64,000 bases of DNA, from assembly GCF_002879865.1 (NCBI RefSeq), contig NZ_PNXY01000020.1, positions 62,001 to 126,000 of the forward strand. Direction: 5' to 3'. The notes beneath the pieces are model-generated. The model ran no database searches and was not told the DNA's origin. It saw nothing but the letters and a program-made list of their open reading frames with translations. Both the position numbers and the translations under genes were made by a program. Each line of letters starts with the position of its first letter. The stretch's first letter is position 1. Source of the DNA: Paraburkholderia rhynchosiae (lineage in GTDB: Bacteria > Pseudomonadota > Gammaproteobacteria > Burkholderiales > Burkholderiaceae). Below, piece after piece: positions 8,598 to 17,478 of the stretch.

Positions 8598-9719
8598 ATG
8601 AAAAAGATAATGCTTGCAGGACTGGCAGGCGTATGTGCGCTTGCTTGCGCGAGTGCTCTCGCGCAGAGTTCGGTGACGCTTTATGGCGTGGCCGACGCGG
8701 GCTTCGACTACCTTAGCCAGGTCCAGACCGGCAACGGCACGACCGCATCGCGCCTGCGCGCGCAAAGCAGCGATTGGGGGGCGAGCCGGTTCGGCCTGCT
8801 CGGGCGCGAGGATATCGGCGGGGGCTATGGCGTGGTGTTCAATCTCGAATCGGGCACCAACCTGATGTCCGGCACCGCGGGCGAAAGCAACGGCCGGCTT
8901 TTCAGCCGCAAGGCGCTGGTTGGCGTGCAGAACGACCGCTACGGCAAGCTGACGATGGGCCGCAATCTGTTCATCGCTAACGACCAGTGGGGCCTGGACC
9001 CGATGCTGCAGGAGGCGTATTCGTCGACCGCACTGGTACGCAGTCGAAATGTGCCTATCACGAGCAACAACATCGAGTATCAATCGCCTTCATGGGGTGG
9101 TTTCAGTCTGCATGCGCAATACACACTCGGCAACCAGGCGGGCGGCTTCAATCTGGGGGCCGCCAACGAAGTCGGCCGCAGTGACGGCATACAGATCACG
9201 TACAGGAACTACCTGTTCATGCTGCGGGGCATGTATGACGAGATCCGCGATGCGAACGGGCGCATGAGCAATGTGTTCGTCAGCTCGCGCGAGTTCTTCG
9301 CGGGCGCCAATGTCTATCTGAACGCGCTTACATTGCAGGCCGCCTACACGCACCTGAGCGCACCGGACACGGCAGCGGGCCTCGCACGCAACGCGGATCA
9401 CTATTGGGCCGGCGCACAGTACCGGGTGACACCGGCGCTGGCGTTCGACGGCGCTGTCTATTACGTCCATGTCGGCTCAGGGGCGGGCGATGCGACGCAT
9501 GACCCTTCCGGACACGCGGCCATGTTCGTGCTCGGCTCCACGTACAGCGTGTCGAAGCGCACGCTGCTGTACGCGACCGTCGCGCATGTGCGCAACGCGA
9601 GCGGCTCGAACTTTTCGGTTGCGAACAACAACCCTGGCACGAACAACAGCAACCTCGACAATCCGTTGCCGGGACGTTCGCAGACGGGTGCGTACATGGG
9701 CATCAACCACTCGTTCTGA
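8598..9719 (+). CDS. Outer-membrane porin, OpcP/OmpC-like (Gram-negative porin family)
   Basis: A 373-residue protein with an N-terminal signal peptide (MKKIMLAGLAGVCALACASALA) and the mature start 'QSSVTLYGVADAGFDYL' typical of Burkholderiales trimeric porins. The loop-3 region (FSRKALVGVQNDRYGKLTMGR) and the C-terminal beta-strand ending in Phe (MGINHSF) are present. An in-frame ATG exists at 8583, but the ATG at 8598 follows GGAGAC and directly begins the signal peptide, so it is preferred. It sits between iolB and iolG, flanked by hairpins on both sides. This suggests an outer-membrane channel expressed with inositol use. Confidence 0.92.
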   Translation: MKKIMLAGLAGVCALACASALAQSSVTLYGVADAGFDYLSQVQTGNGTTASRLRAQSSDWGASRFGLLGREDIGGGYGVVFNLESGTNLMSGTAGESNGRLFSRKALVGVQNDRYGKLTMGRNLFIANDQWGLDPMLQEAYSSTALVRSRNVPITSNNIEYQSPSWGGFSLHAQYTLGNQAGGFNLGAANEVGRSDGIQITYRNYLFMLRGMYDEIRDANGRMSNVFVSSREFFAGANVYLNALTLQAAYTHLSAPDTAAGLARNADHYWAGAQYRVTPALAFDGAVYYVHVGSGAGDATHDPSGHAAMFVLGSTYSVSKRTLLYATVAHVRNASGSNFSVANNNPGTNNSNLDNPLPGRSQTGAYMGINHSF

Positions 9720-9850
9720 CGGTTTGACGCAATCCGTATAGCCGCCGGCAGCGGCCTGACGCAACGCCTTGTTGCAGCCTGGCCGCACGGTGCGGCGCCG
9801 ATTTTGATTCAGCCGCCTGCACGATGTGCATGTGCGAGGCGCTGGTTGCC

Positions 9851-9879
9851 GCTCCTGCCGGCCGGCAGGAGCTTTATTT
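9851..9879 (+). terminator. Perfect palindrome followed by T-rich tract after the porin gene
   Basis: GCTCCTGCCGG at 9851-9861 is followed immediately by its exact reverse complement at 9862-9872, then TTTATTT. In RNA the central bases would form the loop of a GC-rich stem. It is placed between the porin and iolG, ending 30 bp before the iolG start. It is probably an intrinsic terminator or attenuator. Confidence 0.6.
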
Positions 9880-9909
9880 CGATGAAACCAATGAAACGGG
9901 AGAAACAGG

Positions 9910-10932
9910 ATGATCGAGTTTGCGTTGTTCGGCGCGGGGCGTATCGGCAAGATCCATGCGTCGAACCTCGTGCGCCAGCCTGGCGTGCGCCTGAAGTATG
10001 TGGTCGACATGCATGTGCCTTCGGCGCAGGCGCTCGCGCAGATGCACGGCGCACAGCTAGCCGACGTTGTGCAGGCACTCGGCGATCCGGCAGTGGGCGC
10101 TGTCGTAATCGCCTCGAGCACGAACACGCATGCGGATCTGATTATCGCGGCGGCGAATGCGGGCAAGGCTGTGTTCTGCGAAAAGCCGGTCGATCTGACG
10201 GTCGCGCGCTCACGCGAAAGCGCCGAGGCCGTTCGACGCAACGGCGTGCTCTGCATGATCGGCTTTCAGCGCCGCTTCGATCCGACTTTCGCGGCACTGA
10301 AGGCGCGCATCGAACGCGGTGAAATCGGCGACCCAGAAATGCTGATCGTCACCAGCCGGGATCCGGGCGCGCCTCCTGCCGAATACATCAGGAGTTCGGG
10401 CGGCATTTTCAGGGACATGCTGATCCACGATCTGGACGTGTTCCGCTGGATCATGGGCGACAACGCACAGACGTTGCACGCGACGGGCAGTTGCCTGACC
10501 GATTCTGCGGTGCGAGAGGCGGGCGACATCGATTCGACTGCCGTCACGATCCGCACGAAGAATGGCCTGCTGTGTCAGATCAACACGTCGCGCCGCGCCG
10601 CGTACGGCTACGATCAGCGTTTCGAAGTGCTCGGCAGCAAGGGCATGCTGCAGGCTGGCAACGTGCGTCCGACCGAAGTGAGCGCATGGTCCGCGGGTGG
10701 GATATCGGTGGACGTGCCGGAGCCCTTCTTCCTCGAGCGTTACCGGCAAGCCTATGCCGCCGAAATGGCGCACTTCGTCGAGGCGCTGACGAAGGGTACG
10801 CCGGTTCGCACCACTATCGAAGACGGAGTAAGGGCGCTCGAACTCGCTGAACTGGCCACGCTGTCGTGGAAAAAGGGAATGGCGCTGGAGCTGCGATCCG
10901 ACGGGGAAATCGAAGCAATGACGGAAGCGTAA
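9910..10932 (+). CDS. iolG: Inositol 2-dehydrogenase, Gfo/Idh/MocA family (IolG)
   Basis: A 340-residue NAD-dependent oxidoreductase. The Rossmann motif is at the N-terminus (FGAGRIGKIHASNL). The conserved EKP motif (FCEKPVDLTVARS) is near residue 95 and supplies the family's Lys. The substrate region GFQRRFDP and the motif 'RDMLIHDLDVFRWIMG' are normal. It oxidises myo-inositol to scyllo-inosose, the substrate of IolE, completing the route encoded upstream. The start follows GGGAGAAACAGG. Immediately after its TAA the sequence becomes a fragment of an IS6-type transposase on the other strand, so the 3' side is a rearrangement point. Confidence 0.93.
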   Translation: MIEFALFGAGRIGKIHASNLVRQPGVRLKYVVDMHVPSAQALAQMHGAQLADVVQALGDPAVGAVVIASSTNTHADLIIAAANAGKAVFCEKPVDLTVARSRESAEAVRRNGVLCMIGFQRRFDPTFAALKARIERGEIGDPEMLIVTSRDPGAPPAEYIRSSGGIFRDMLIHDLDVFRWIMGDNAQTLHATGSCLTDSAVREAGDIDSTAVTIRTKNGLLCQINTSRRAAYGYDQRFEVLGSKGMLQAGNVRPTEVSAWSAGGISVDVPEPFFLERYRQAYAAEMAHFVEALTKGTPVRTTIEDGVRALELAELATLSWKKGMALELRSDGEIEAMTEA

Positions 10933-10934
10933 TC

Positions 10935-11094
10935 ACATCGAGTTCGGCGCCATGCTCGTCCACTGCACGCCACAACAGATACGGCTCGCCGCGCAGCGTC
11001 ACGAACAGCTCGTCCAGATGCCAGGTGCTGCCCGGCTTGCGCCGCGCCGCTTTCGCGCACTGGGCGAATCGAGCGCCGAACTTGTCGCCGAGAA
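10935..11094 (-). pseudogene. IS6-family transposase fragment
   Basis: Read on the minus strand, this segment encodes 'GDKFGARFAQ', then 'GSTWHLDELFVTLRGEPYLL', then 'WRAVDEHGAELDV'. This is the catalytic-core entrance of an IS6/IS240-type DDE transposase (first Asp in WHLDE, then the RGE-YLWRAVD block). Nothing before or after it continues the protein, and no inverted repeats remain. It abuts the iolG stop codon directly, so it marks a deletion or recombination junction. Confidence 0.8.
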
Positions 11095-11290
11095 CGCCAG
11101 CACGAAGTGATACAGCCGGTGACCGAATGGGGCGCCGCCGATCGTCACGCTAGAGATGAACCTGTTGGTCGGTAATGCGGGTTCCAGACATGAGCTGACC
11201 GCTTCTTCTTCAAGCTTCGATCAGCCCATCCTAAAGCCCCGTCGACCTGGCGCTGCCGGTGGCTCGTCGTCTCCGGCGGCTACGCCGCCT

Positions 11291-11431
11291 ATGACTCCTC
11301 TGCGCCAGCCCCACGCCTTGTCGTACGGCCTCGCGCATCAGAATGGGCGCATCGAGTACCAACGTGCCCGGCACGCCCATGTTGAACCTCTCGGTCCCCC
11401 GATCGAATTCCCAAGGCGACGGCACCCCGCT
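11291..11431 (-). pseudogene. LysR-type regulator C-terminal fragment
   Basis: The minus strand encodes a short piece resembling the effector-binding domain of LysR regulators: SPWEFDRGTERFNMGVPGTL, then VLDAPILMREAVRQGVGLA. The similarity stops at both ends and no helix-turn-helix half is present. Its 5' end meets the plus-strand sensor-kinase remnant at about 11420, forming a junction of two unrelated broken genes. The call is from recognised family pattern only. Confidence 0.6.
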
Positions 11432-12302
11432 TGCCGCTGACAACCTGCTGGCGATCGCCTGGCTCGTCGCGATCAGCTTCGGGCTGCTCGCGGTGGCGCT
11501 GTGGGGATATGCGTACGATCAGCGTTCGAGCATCGCGCGCCTCGCCGCCGCGATCGAGCAGCGCAGCAGCACGGACACGTTGCCGCAAACATTGGCTGAG
11601 TTCGGGCCGCCCACGGTCGCGCGCCTGGTGCGCGCGATCAACGGCGCGCAGCGCTACGACGCCGAACGCGTCGCCCAGGTGCTCGACGTGCTCGCAGCGT
11701 ATGCGCACGACCTGCGAACGCCGCTGACACGCATGGCTTTGCGCTGTGAGCGGCTCGACGACGGCGAACTGCGCGACGCAATCGAGCGCGATCTCGCCGA
11801 GATGGGCGAACTGGTCGAGGCAAGTCTCGCTTGCGCACGAATGCAATGCTGGGCCGGGCAACCGTTGCGGTGCTTCGATGCGGACGGACTGATCGGCGCG
11901 CTCGTCGATAACTACGGGGACGCCGGCCGCTCGGTCGAACTCGAAGGCGAGGTAGGGCGTCCAGTCATGACGTGCCCGCATGCGCTGCGCTGTGTGCTAG
12001 TCAATCTGATCGACAACGCGTTGCGCTATGACAGCGCCGTGCGTTTGTGCGTGCGCGTCGATGCACGGCGGGTGGTGCTGGCTGTGGTCGACTCGGGACC
12101 GGGCATCGTGCCGGCCGAAATGGAGACCGTGTTCGCGCCTTGGTATCGTGCGCCGCGCACGACAGCGCGCGCGCAGGAATCCGGCTTGGGCCTCACGCTC
12201 GCGCGACGTCTCACGCTCGCGATGCGCGGCGAACTGCAACTGGAGAACCGCCGTAACGGCGGACTCGAAGCAAGATTGACGCTGCCTCTCACGGTGGCGT
12301 GA
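11343..12302 (+). pseudogene. Truncated sensor histidine kinase (chimeric 5' end)
   Basis: The open frame gives 319 codons. Only about residue 28 onward looks like a kinase: one membrane segment (LLAIAWLVAISFGLLAVALWG), a HAMP-like linker, the H-box (AYAHDLRTPLTRM), the N-box (NLIDNALRYD), G1 (DSGPGI) and G2 (GLGLTLARRL). The periplasmic sensor and first membrane helix expected of an inner-membrane kinase are missing. They are replaced by DNA that is antisense LysR sequence. No response regulator is adjacent. It may be expressed as a constitutive cytoplasmic fragment, but it is most simply a 5'-deleted pseudogene. Confidence 0.75.
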
Positions 12303-12445
12303 GCATCAAACGGCGCTCGATAGAAAAAGCGACTACGCGAACTCGCGGAATAAGCGAGCGGTCTCGCGTGTTGTAGCTGGAGCTTCATGTGCAGGACAGA
12401 ACCAAGTCGATACAAGGCATTCATCAACCTCTTTCGAGGATGTGA

Positions 12446-13030
12446 ATGAAAGTTGCGGTGATGGGCGCGGGCGCCGTGGGTTGCTATAGCGTCGTGACGC
12501 AGGAAGTTTGCGCGGCAGTGGTGTATGTCGCGTGTGAGATGGCCGGGCCGGCGCACGTGCGCCATCACGGGCGCGGCGAACTGATCGTGGAGCCGGGCGA
12601 CGCCGCGCGAGCGCATGGCGCGCGCGGTCAACGCCGCCGGCATCCACATGGCACTATCGCCGAACGTGCGCGGCGCGCTATGGGAGAAGCTCATACTGAA
12701 TTGCGCATACAACGCTATCTCCGCGCCAGGGCAGTTGCCGTTAGGCGAGTTGCGCCGGCTGGGCGGCGCGGGCGTGGAAACAGCCATGCGCGATATCGTC
12801 GCCGAGTGCATTGCCGTGGGGCGTGCGGACGGCGTCGCCATGCCGGACGACGCGGACGCTATGGTGCGAAGCATCGTGAGCACGATTCCGGCGGGACAGT
12901 ATTCGTCGACAGCGCAAGACGTTGCGCGCAACCGGCGCAGCGAAATCGATCATCTGAACGGCCACATCGTTCTTTCGACATCCCCGGGGCGACATCCTGG
13001 GAAGCGCCACACGTCTTCTGCGAGGAAGAG
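12446..13030 (+). pseudogene. Decayed ketopantoate reductase-like gene (panE/apbA family)
   Basis: It begins normally with the Rossmann motif MKVAVMGAGAVGCY after an ATG at 12446. It then jumps straight to the middle of the family (VVYVACEMAGPAHVRHHGRG), so roughly a hundred residues are deleted. The C-terminal half continues in a second frame from about 12615 (ALWEKLILNCAYNAISA; YSSTAQDVARNRRSEIDHLN) and shifts to a third frame near 12980 (GDILGSATRLL). With a deletion and at least two frameshifts it cannot make a working 2-dehydropantoate 2-reductase. Confidence 0.8.
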
Positions 13031-13670
13031 ATCGTCGACCTACATGCTCGCGCGCGCCGACTCGGGCCTCCGCCGGGGCTACGCGGCGCCGTCCAAGAAA
13101 CGCTGTTCGGACTGATCGCCGCCACGGGGGTGCGGATCGGCGAGGCGCTGTCTTTGCGCAATGGCGACCTTCATCTCAAGGACGGGATGCTGACCATCCG
13201 CCGGACCCAGTTCCGCAAGTCGCGGCAGATCCCCGTGCACCCGAGCACCGGGGATGCCTTGCGCCGCTATCGCCGGCTGCGTGACCTGGCCGAGCGGGCG
13301 CCGACGAGGTCTCCCGCTCGGCGAGCGTCAGGTGCATCGGGTCTTCCGCGACTTGGGCGAGCAGCCGGGGGGCAACCGTGAAGCGCACCATGCTGCGCGC
13401 ATTCATAATCTGCAGCACACCTTCGTCGTGCGCCGCATCGTGCAGTGGCAGGCCCGGGGACGTGGACATTTGGTGAGGCGATGCTGTCGCTGTCAACCTA
13501 CGTCGGGCACACGGTGATCATCTGGAGCAGGATCGGAAGAACTCGGTTCGCAGCCGCAATCTGAGGCTGACTGCACTTCGCGCGTTCCTGAAGTTCGCCG
13601 GTCGCGGTGACGTGGCCTCACTTCACGATACTGAGCGCGCACTGACAAGCGCCTCAGCGAGCGTGAGCCC
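13030..13670 (+). pseudogene. Remnants of tandem tyrosine recombinase (integrase) genes
   Basis: After a short frame change from the panE remnant, the sequence encodes tyrosine-recombinase pieces. 'ETLFGLIAATGVRIGEALSL' contains the first catalytic Arg. Then come 'RRTQFRKSRQIPVHPST', the broken box-II region 'RIHNLQHTFVVRRIV' (HxLRHTF-type, with Arg changed to Gln) and 'LSLSTYVGH'. A further fragment, 'LRLTALRAFLKFAGRGDVAS', resembles the N-terminal part of a second integrase, as in the tandem integrase triplets of Burkholderiales. Several frameshifts interrupt both. The remnants suggest an old integration event at this spot. Confidence 0.75.
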
Positions 13671-13685
13671 CGATCTGGGATTCCA

Positions 13686-14291
13686 CTAGCGGAAGCCGTA
13701 GACAACGATCTTCTTCCCCTCGAAACTTTCTTGCACAGCCTGCTCGCAAAACTGCGGGCACGTTACCGAGCCGTCCCCGCTCGCGCCTGAGACGGTGACC
13801 GCCCTGTAGACCACGGATTCGACGAGCGTCCCGTCAGCAGCGACGACCATGTTCAGGTCAGTTTCGACACCCGCCGGCACCGCTCCGCCAGCGGTATAGA
13901 CGATCTTCATGGTGCCGGTGCAATCGGAGTTGACCGTGTATGTTCCGTTCTGGTTCGGATTGAAGGTCGTCAGGCCCCCTTTCGGCAGCCCGCCGATCAT
14001 GCCGAAGTCGGTGCGCGTAAAGCCGCCTGTGCCATCGAACGTCACGAGGGCGACGTCATCAAGAATCGACGTGGACGCATACGGAAAAACCTTATTGTTC
14101 GGTCCTATCAATCCGATGATTTCTCCGTGACCGGTAAATGCATACGGTCCTCTGAGCGTTGCGTTCGAACAAAGGCCGCGTGAGCCGCCGTGTCCGTCGT
14201 GTCCACCCGGACCGTCAGCCTGCGCGGCGCCGCTGAGTAAGAGGAGTGCCACTGCGGTTGCTGACAGAATGCCGACTCGTTTGATCTTCAC
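13686..14291 (-). CDS. Small secreted protein of unknown function
   Basis: A 201-residue protein with a clear signal peptide (MKIKRVGILSATAVALLLLSGAAQA). A Gly/His-rich mature start (DGPGGHDGHGGSRGLC) and a domain opening 'CSNATLRGPYAFTGHGEIIG' follow. The rest is Gly/Thr/Val-rich with alternating hydrophobic residues, consistent with an all-beta secreted domain. Three further Cys could form disulfides (DC near residue 120; CPQFC near the end). The ATG is preceded by AAGGAGATTATCGTG, a good ribosome site. I recognise only the general CSNxTLxGxYxF pattern, not a function. Confidence 0.75.
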   Translation of the reverse strand: MKIKRVGILSATAVALLLLSGAAQADGPGGHDGHGGSRGLCSNATLRGPYAFTGHGEIIGLIGPNNKVFPYASTSILDDVALVTFDGTGGFTRTDFGMIGGLPKGGLTTFNPNQNGTYTVNSDCTGTMKIVYTAGGAVPAGVETDLNMVVAADGTLVESVVYRAVTVSGASGDGSVTCPQFCEQAVQESFEGKKIVVYGFR

Positions 14292-15126
14292 GATAATCTC
14301 CTTGTCACCCAGTCAGGCGCGAAACATCGCGGCGCGCAGGAGCCCATTGCCTGGCGGGATGAGGCGCCCACTTTCAAACAAAATGGTGGAATAACATTCG
14401 GTGCAGTGATACCTGCCTGCCGCTGTTTGCAGAAACAGCGATGAAGGAAGGAGGGCCGTGAATGCTATGGGTTTTCGCGCAACCGATGCGAGAAAGCCTC
14501 CGCGCAGGCCATTCAATTAACTGGCGAAACGCTTCACCAAGCAGTCTTTTTTGCTCGGTGTTGGCAGGCAGGTGCAGAACGGGTGCACGAAAGTCCGCCC
14601 AATTGTGACTTCGTGAGTCAGCCACGCTTTAAGGTCGCATAGCAAAATGCAGCGTAATCCACAATATTTGTGAATGCCAAATGAATATCGGACAAAAGGC
14701 AGGCGCATTCAGAATCGCGCCGAGAAAGTGCGTGCGTGCTTGACTGGCAGGAGAAGCGGCCCATGCTCGACAGGTCTTCACGACCAAACGCCGAGTATTG
14801 TGCGGTAGCGGACAGAGCGCAGGCGCTCGGCGGCTATCCTCGTGTCGAGCGTGCCTGGACCCCGGACACGCGTGCGCCGTTCTGACGCCGCATTGGGGCG
14901 GTACACGCACGGCTGCCGCTACTGTTGATTTTTCGGGGACGACAGGCGACCAGTAGCGTATCCGAGGGTTTGGGAACTGGTTTCAAACGCACGTCTTTTC
15001 TGGCTCACGTTTGCAGGCCTGCCCGGCCAACGCCGTAGCCGGTCCGGTGTCCGCCGGCCCGCGGCGGGCTGCGCCGACGCGCCCCCGCGTCTCAGATCCG
15101 CCCACGCCGTGTGGAGAAACGTCATT
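14292..15126. other. Intergenic region between divergent secreted-protein and phosphoesterase genes
   Basis: This 835-bp gap holds the promoters of the two divergent flanking genes. Short open frames on either strand have no recognisable product, poor starts and atypical composition, and I leave them uncalled. The only clear structure is an 8-bp inverted repeat at 14421-14440 (CGCTGTTT / AAACAGCG around GCAG), about 130 bp upstream of the minus-strand gene. It could be an operator or a small hairpin. Confidence 0.5.
14421..14440. repeat. Perfect inverted repeat, possible operator
   Basis: CGCTGTTT at 14421-14428 and AAACAGCG at 14433-14440 are exact reverse complements separated by 4 bp. It lies in the divergent promoter region and has no adjacent T run on either side that would make it a terminator. 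Confidence 0.35.
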
Positions 15127-16878
15127 ATGCGGCAAGCGCTGCTGGTGATTTCATGCTCAGTTGTGACGCTTACCCTGCTTTGCTGTATTGCTGCCGGCGG
15201 GAGAGAGTCCCCTTCTCAGGGCGGCAGCGAAAGGGGCGCAAATACAGCGACGCCGATCAAGCACCTCGTTGTCATCATCAACGAAAATGTGTCGTTCGAC
15301 CATTACTTCGGGACCTACCCCACGGCGGCAAATCCCCCGGGCGAGCCGCAGTTCATTGCAGCACCGGACACGCCTCCCGTAAATGGACTTTCGCGTCAAC
15401 TGCGAATGAGTAACCCGAACCGCAACGCGGCCAATGGCCGGGCTGCGAGCAATCCGTTCCGGCTTGATCGAAGTCAGGCGGCGACCTCGGACCAGAATCA
15501 CACCTACGCCGCCGAGCAGCAGGCTTACCACGACGGCGCCATGGACCTGTTCCCGAAGTACACCGGCGAGGGCTCCGGCGGTGACGCGGGCGCATTCGGC
15601 ACCGCCGGGCAGGTGATGGGCTATTTCGACGGCAATACGGTGACGGCTCTGTGGAACTATGCCCAGCATTTCGCAATGAGCGACAACGCGTACACGTCGA
15701 CGTACGGTCCGTCGACGCCGGGCGCCCTGAACCTCGTGTCAGGGCAAACCAACGGTATGAGGGTTGTTACGCCCGGGCACCGGTGGTTCCGTCACCAGGT
15801 GGCTGGCTACTTTGTGGACGACGGCGCGGGCGGCTTCACATTGATCGGCGATGTTGATCCCGCCTATGATCTGTGCTCTGGCGAAACCCAGGTGACCATG
15901 CCCGGCAGGAACATTGGTGATTTGCTGAACGAACGCGGCGTCAGCTGGGGCGGATTCATGGGCGGTTTCGACCTCACACGAATCAATGGAAATGGCACGA
16001 CCGGGTGCAACAGGACAACGGTTGCGACAGCCGTGGGCGCAGCCACGGCGGACTATCTCCCACATCACAACTGGTTCCAGTACTACCGGTCCACTTCCAA
16101 CCCGAAGCATCTGCGACCGGGTTCGGTCAGTGCCATTGGACACAGCCTGTCGGTCGATGGAAAAACCGATCCGGCGAATCACCAGTACGATATCAACGAC
16201 TTTTTCGCCGCAGTGAACGTGCGCAATTTTCCCGCTGTCAGTTTTCTGAAGGCGCCCGGGGCGCAAGACGGGCATGCCGGCTACTCAGATCCGCTGGACG
16301 AACAGCTCTTCACGACGCGGGTCATCAATTTTCTGCAGCAGCAGCCCGAGTGGGAGAGCACGGCAGTTATTGTGGTTTGGGATGACTCGGGTGGTTGGTA
16401 TGACCACGCCTACGTTAGTCCGACGTATCCGTCGTTCGATCTACAGGCCGATCGTTTGAATGGCCGCGGAAGGTGCGGACGCGGCACCGCGCCGGCCGGT
16501 GTCACTGGCGCGCCGGTCAACGGGCGGTGTGGGCCGGGAACGCGGATCCCCTTCGTCGTGATCTCACCATGGGCCAGGCAGAACTTCGTTGACCACACGC
16601 TGATTGTCGCTTCATCTGTCATCCGGTTCATTGAAGACAACTGGCTTGATGGCCGGCGTCTGGGCGGAGGTTCATTCGACGCGACGGCGGCCAGCATCAT
16701 GGGCATGTTCGACTTCCGTGGCGAGCCTCACTCGGCCAGGCTTTTTCTCAACCCGCTAACCGGTATCGTCATCGAGTCCGTCGCATTGACGAGCGCTCTC
16801 AGGGCCAGCGACGCCGCGTCCGCGGCAGCGGACAGATGGTTCGATCCCGACCTTTCAGGTCCGGCGCACTCAGACTAG
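15127..16878 (+). CDS. Secreted phosphoesterase, acid phosphatase/phospholipase C superfamily
   Basis: A 583-residue exported protein with an N-terminal hydrophobic signal (ALLVISCSVVTLTLLCCIAA). Family motifs run in order: the metal-site start 'IKHLVVIINENVSFDHYFGT' near residue 40, 'NYAQHFAMSDNAYTSTYGPS' near 175, 'HNWFQYYRST', 'VWDDSGGWYDHAYV' near 418 and 'RIPFVVISPWA' near 475. These are the phosphoesterase family (PF04185-type) signatures that include acid phosphatase AcpA and non-haemolytic phospholipase C. The substrate cannot be decided. A GTG at 15109 is in frame, but the ATG at 15127 follows GGAG and starts the signal peptide more naturally. It appears monocistronic. Confidence 0.88.
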   Translation: MRQALLVISCSVVTLTLLCCIAAGGRESPSQGGSERGANTATPIKHLVVIINENVSFDHYFGTYPTAANPPGEPQFIAAPDTPPVNGLSRQLRMSNPNRNAANGRAASNPFRLDRSQAATSDQNHTYAAEQQAYHDGAMDLFPKYTGEGSGGDAGAFGTAGQVMGYFDGNTVTALWNYAQHFAMSDNAYTSTYGPSTPGALNLVSGQTNGMRVVTPGHRWFRHQVAGYFVDDGAGGFTLIGDVDPAYDLCSGETQVTMPGRNIGDLLNERGVSWGGFMGGFDLTRINGNGTTGCNRTTVATAVGAATADYLPHHNWFQYYRSTSNPKHLRPGSVSAIGHSLSVDGKTDPANHQYDINDFFAAVNVRNFPAVSFLKAPGAQDGHAGYSDPLDEQLFTTRVINFLQQQPEWESTAVIVVWDDSGGWYDHAYVSPTYPSFDLQADRLNGRGRCGRGTAPAGVTGAPVNGRCGPGTRIPFVVISPWARQNFVDHTLIVASSVIRFIEDNWLDGRRLGGGSFDATAASIMGMFDFRGEPHSARLFLNPLTGIVIESVALTSALRASDAASAAADRWFDPDLSGPAHSD

Positions 16879-17013
16879 AAGGACTTCCTGCAGTTATCTG
16901 AGATTCAGCGAAAGTGTGCGGGAACAGGAGGCTTCGCGCGAGCGGGTGATGGGACACAAAGCGACAGCGCAAGTCGGTGCGATCGGGGTCATTTCCTTCT
17001 CTTTTTGACCTTG

Positions 17014-17478
17014 TCAGATCTGTCCGCTGCTTCGTCGAGTGTAGCGGTTGTAGGCGTCGGTAATTGCGTGCTTCATACGGCCGCCCGAAAGGAGCCCCTC
17101 ACGCCGGGCTTGCTCAATGAGCGTGCTGAGTTGGCGGGCAGCGCATTGGACGCCAACAGGGTACTCGTCGTCGCCAGTCTGGACCCGTTGCAGGTATGAA
17201 ACCAGCGTCTCGCTCGCATACTCCCGCTGAGGCATGCGGTTTTTGATGAACAGACTGTGCATCCTGTCGGTGGTGCGCTTTCTCACATACCAGCGCCAAA
17301 TGACGATAGACACAACGCCGTCCAGCACCGCATACAGGACACGTCCGCCAACCAGTACTGCGGCCGATAACCAAAAATCCCGGTCGTGGCCCTCTGCCAG
17401 CAATGTGTAGAGGCCAGCTATCCCCAGATATGGAATCAGCGCGACACCGCTGAGCCAGATTTTTGACTGCTCTCCCAT
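17014..17478 (-). CDS. Small inner-membrane protein of unknown function
   Basis: A 154-residue protein with two hydrophobic segments: about residues 8-28 (GVALIPYLGIAGLYTLLAEG) and 38-60 (LSAAVLVGGRVLYAVLDGVVSIVIWRW). A basic soluble tail follows (RKRTTDRMHSLFIKNRMPQR). The frame is open upstream to 17571, but the ATG at 17478 is favoured because it begins a plausible cytoplasmic leader. I do not recognise the family. It stands alone on the minus strand. Confidence 0.55.
   Translation of the reverse strand: MGEQSKIWLSGVALIPYLGIAGLYTLLAEGHDRDFWLSAAVLVGGRVLYAVLDGVVSIVIWRWYVRKRTTDRMHSLFIKNRMPQREYASETLVSYLQRVQTGDDEYPVGVQCAARQLSTLIEQARREGLLSGGRMKHAITDAYNRYTRRSSGQI

Noticed and set aside
14313..14910. 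Short minus-strand open frames upstream of the secreted-protein gene
   Set aside because: They overlap each other, lack ribosome sites and recognisable products, and lie in a divergent promoter region.
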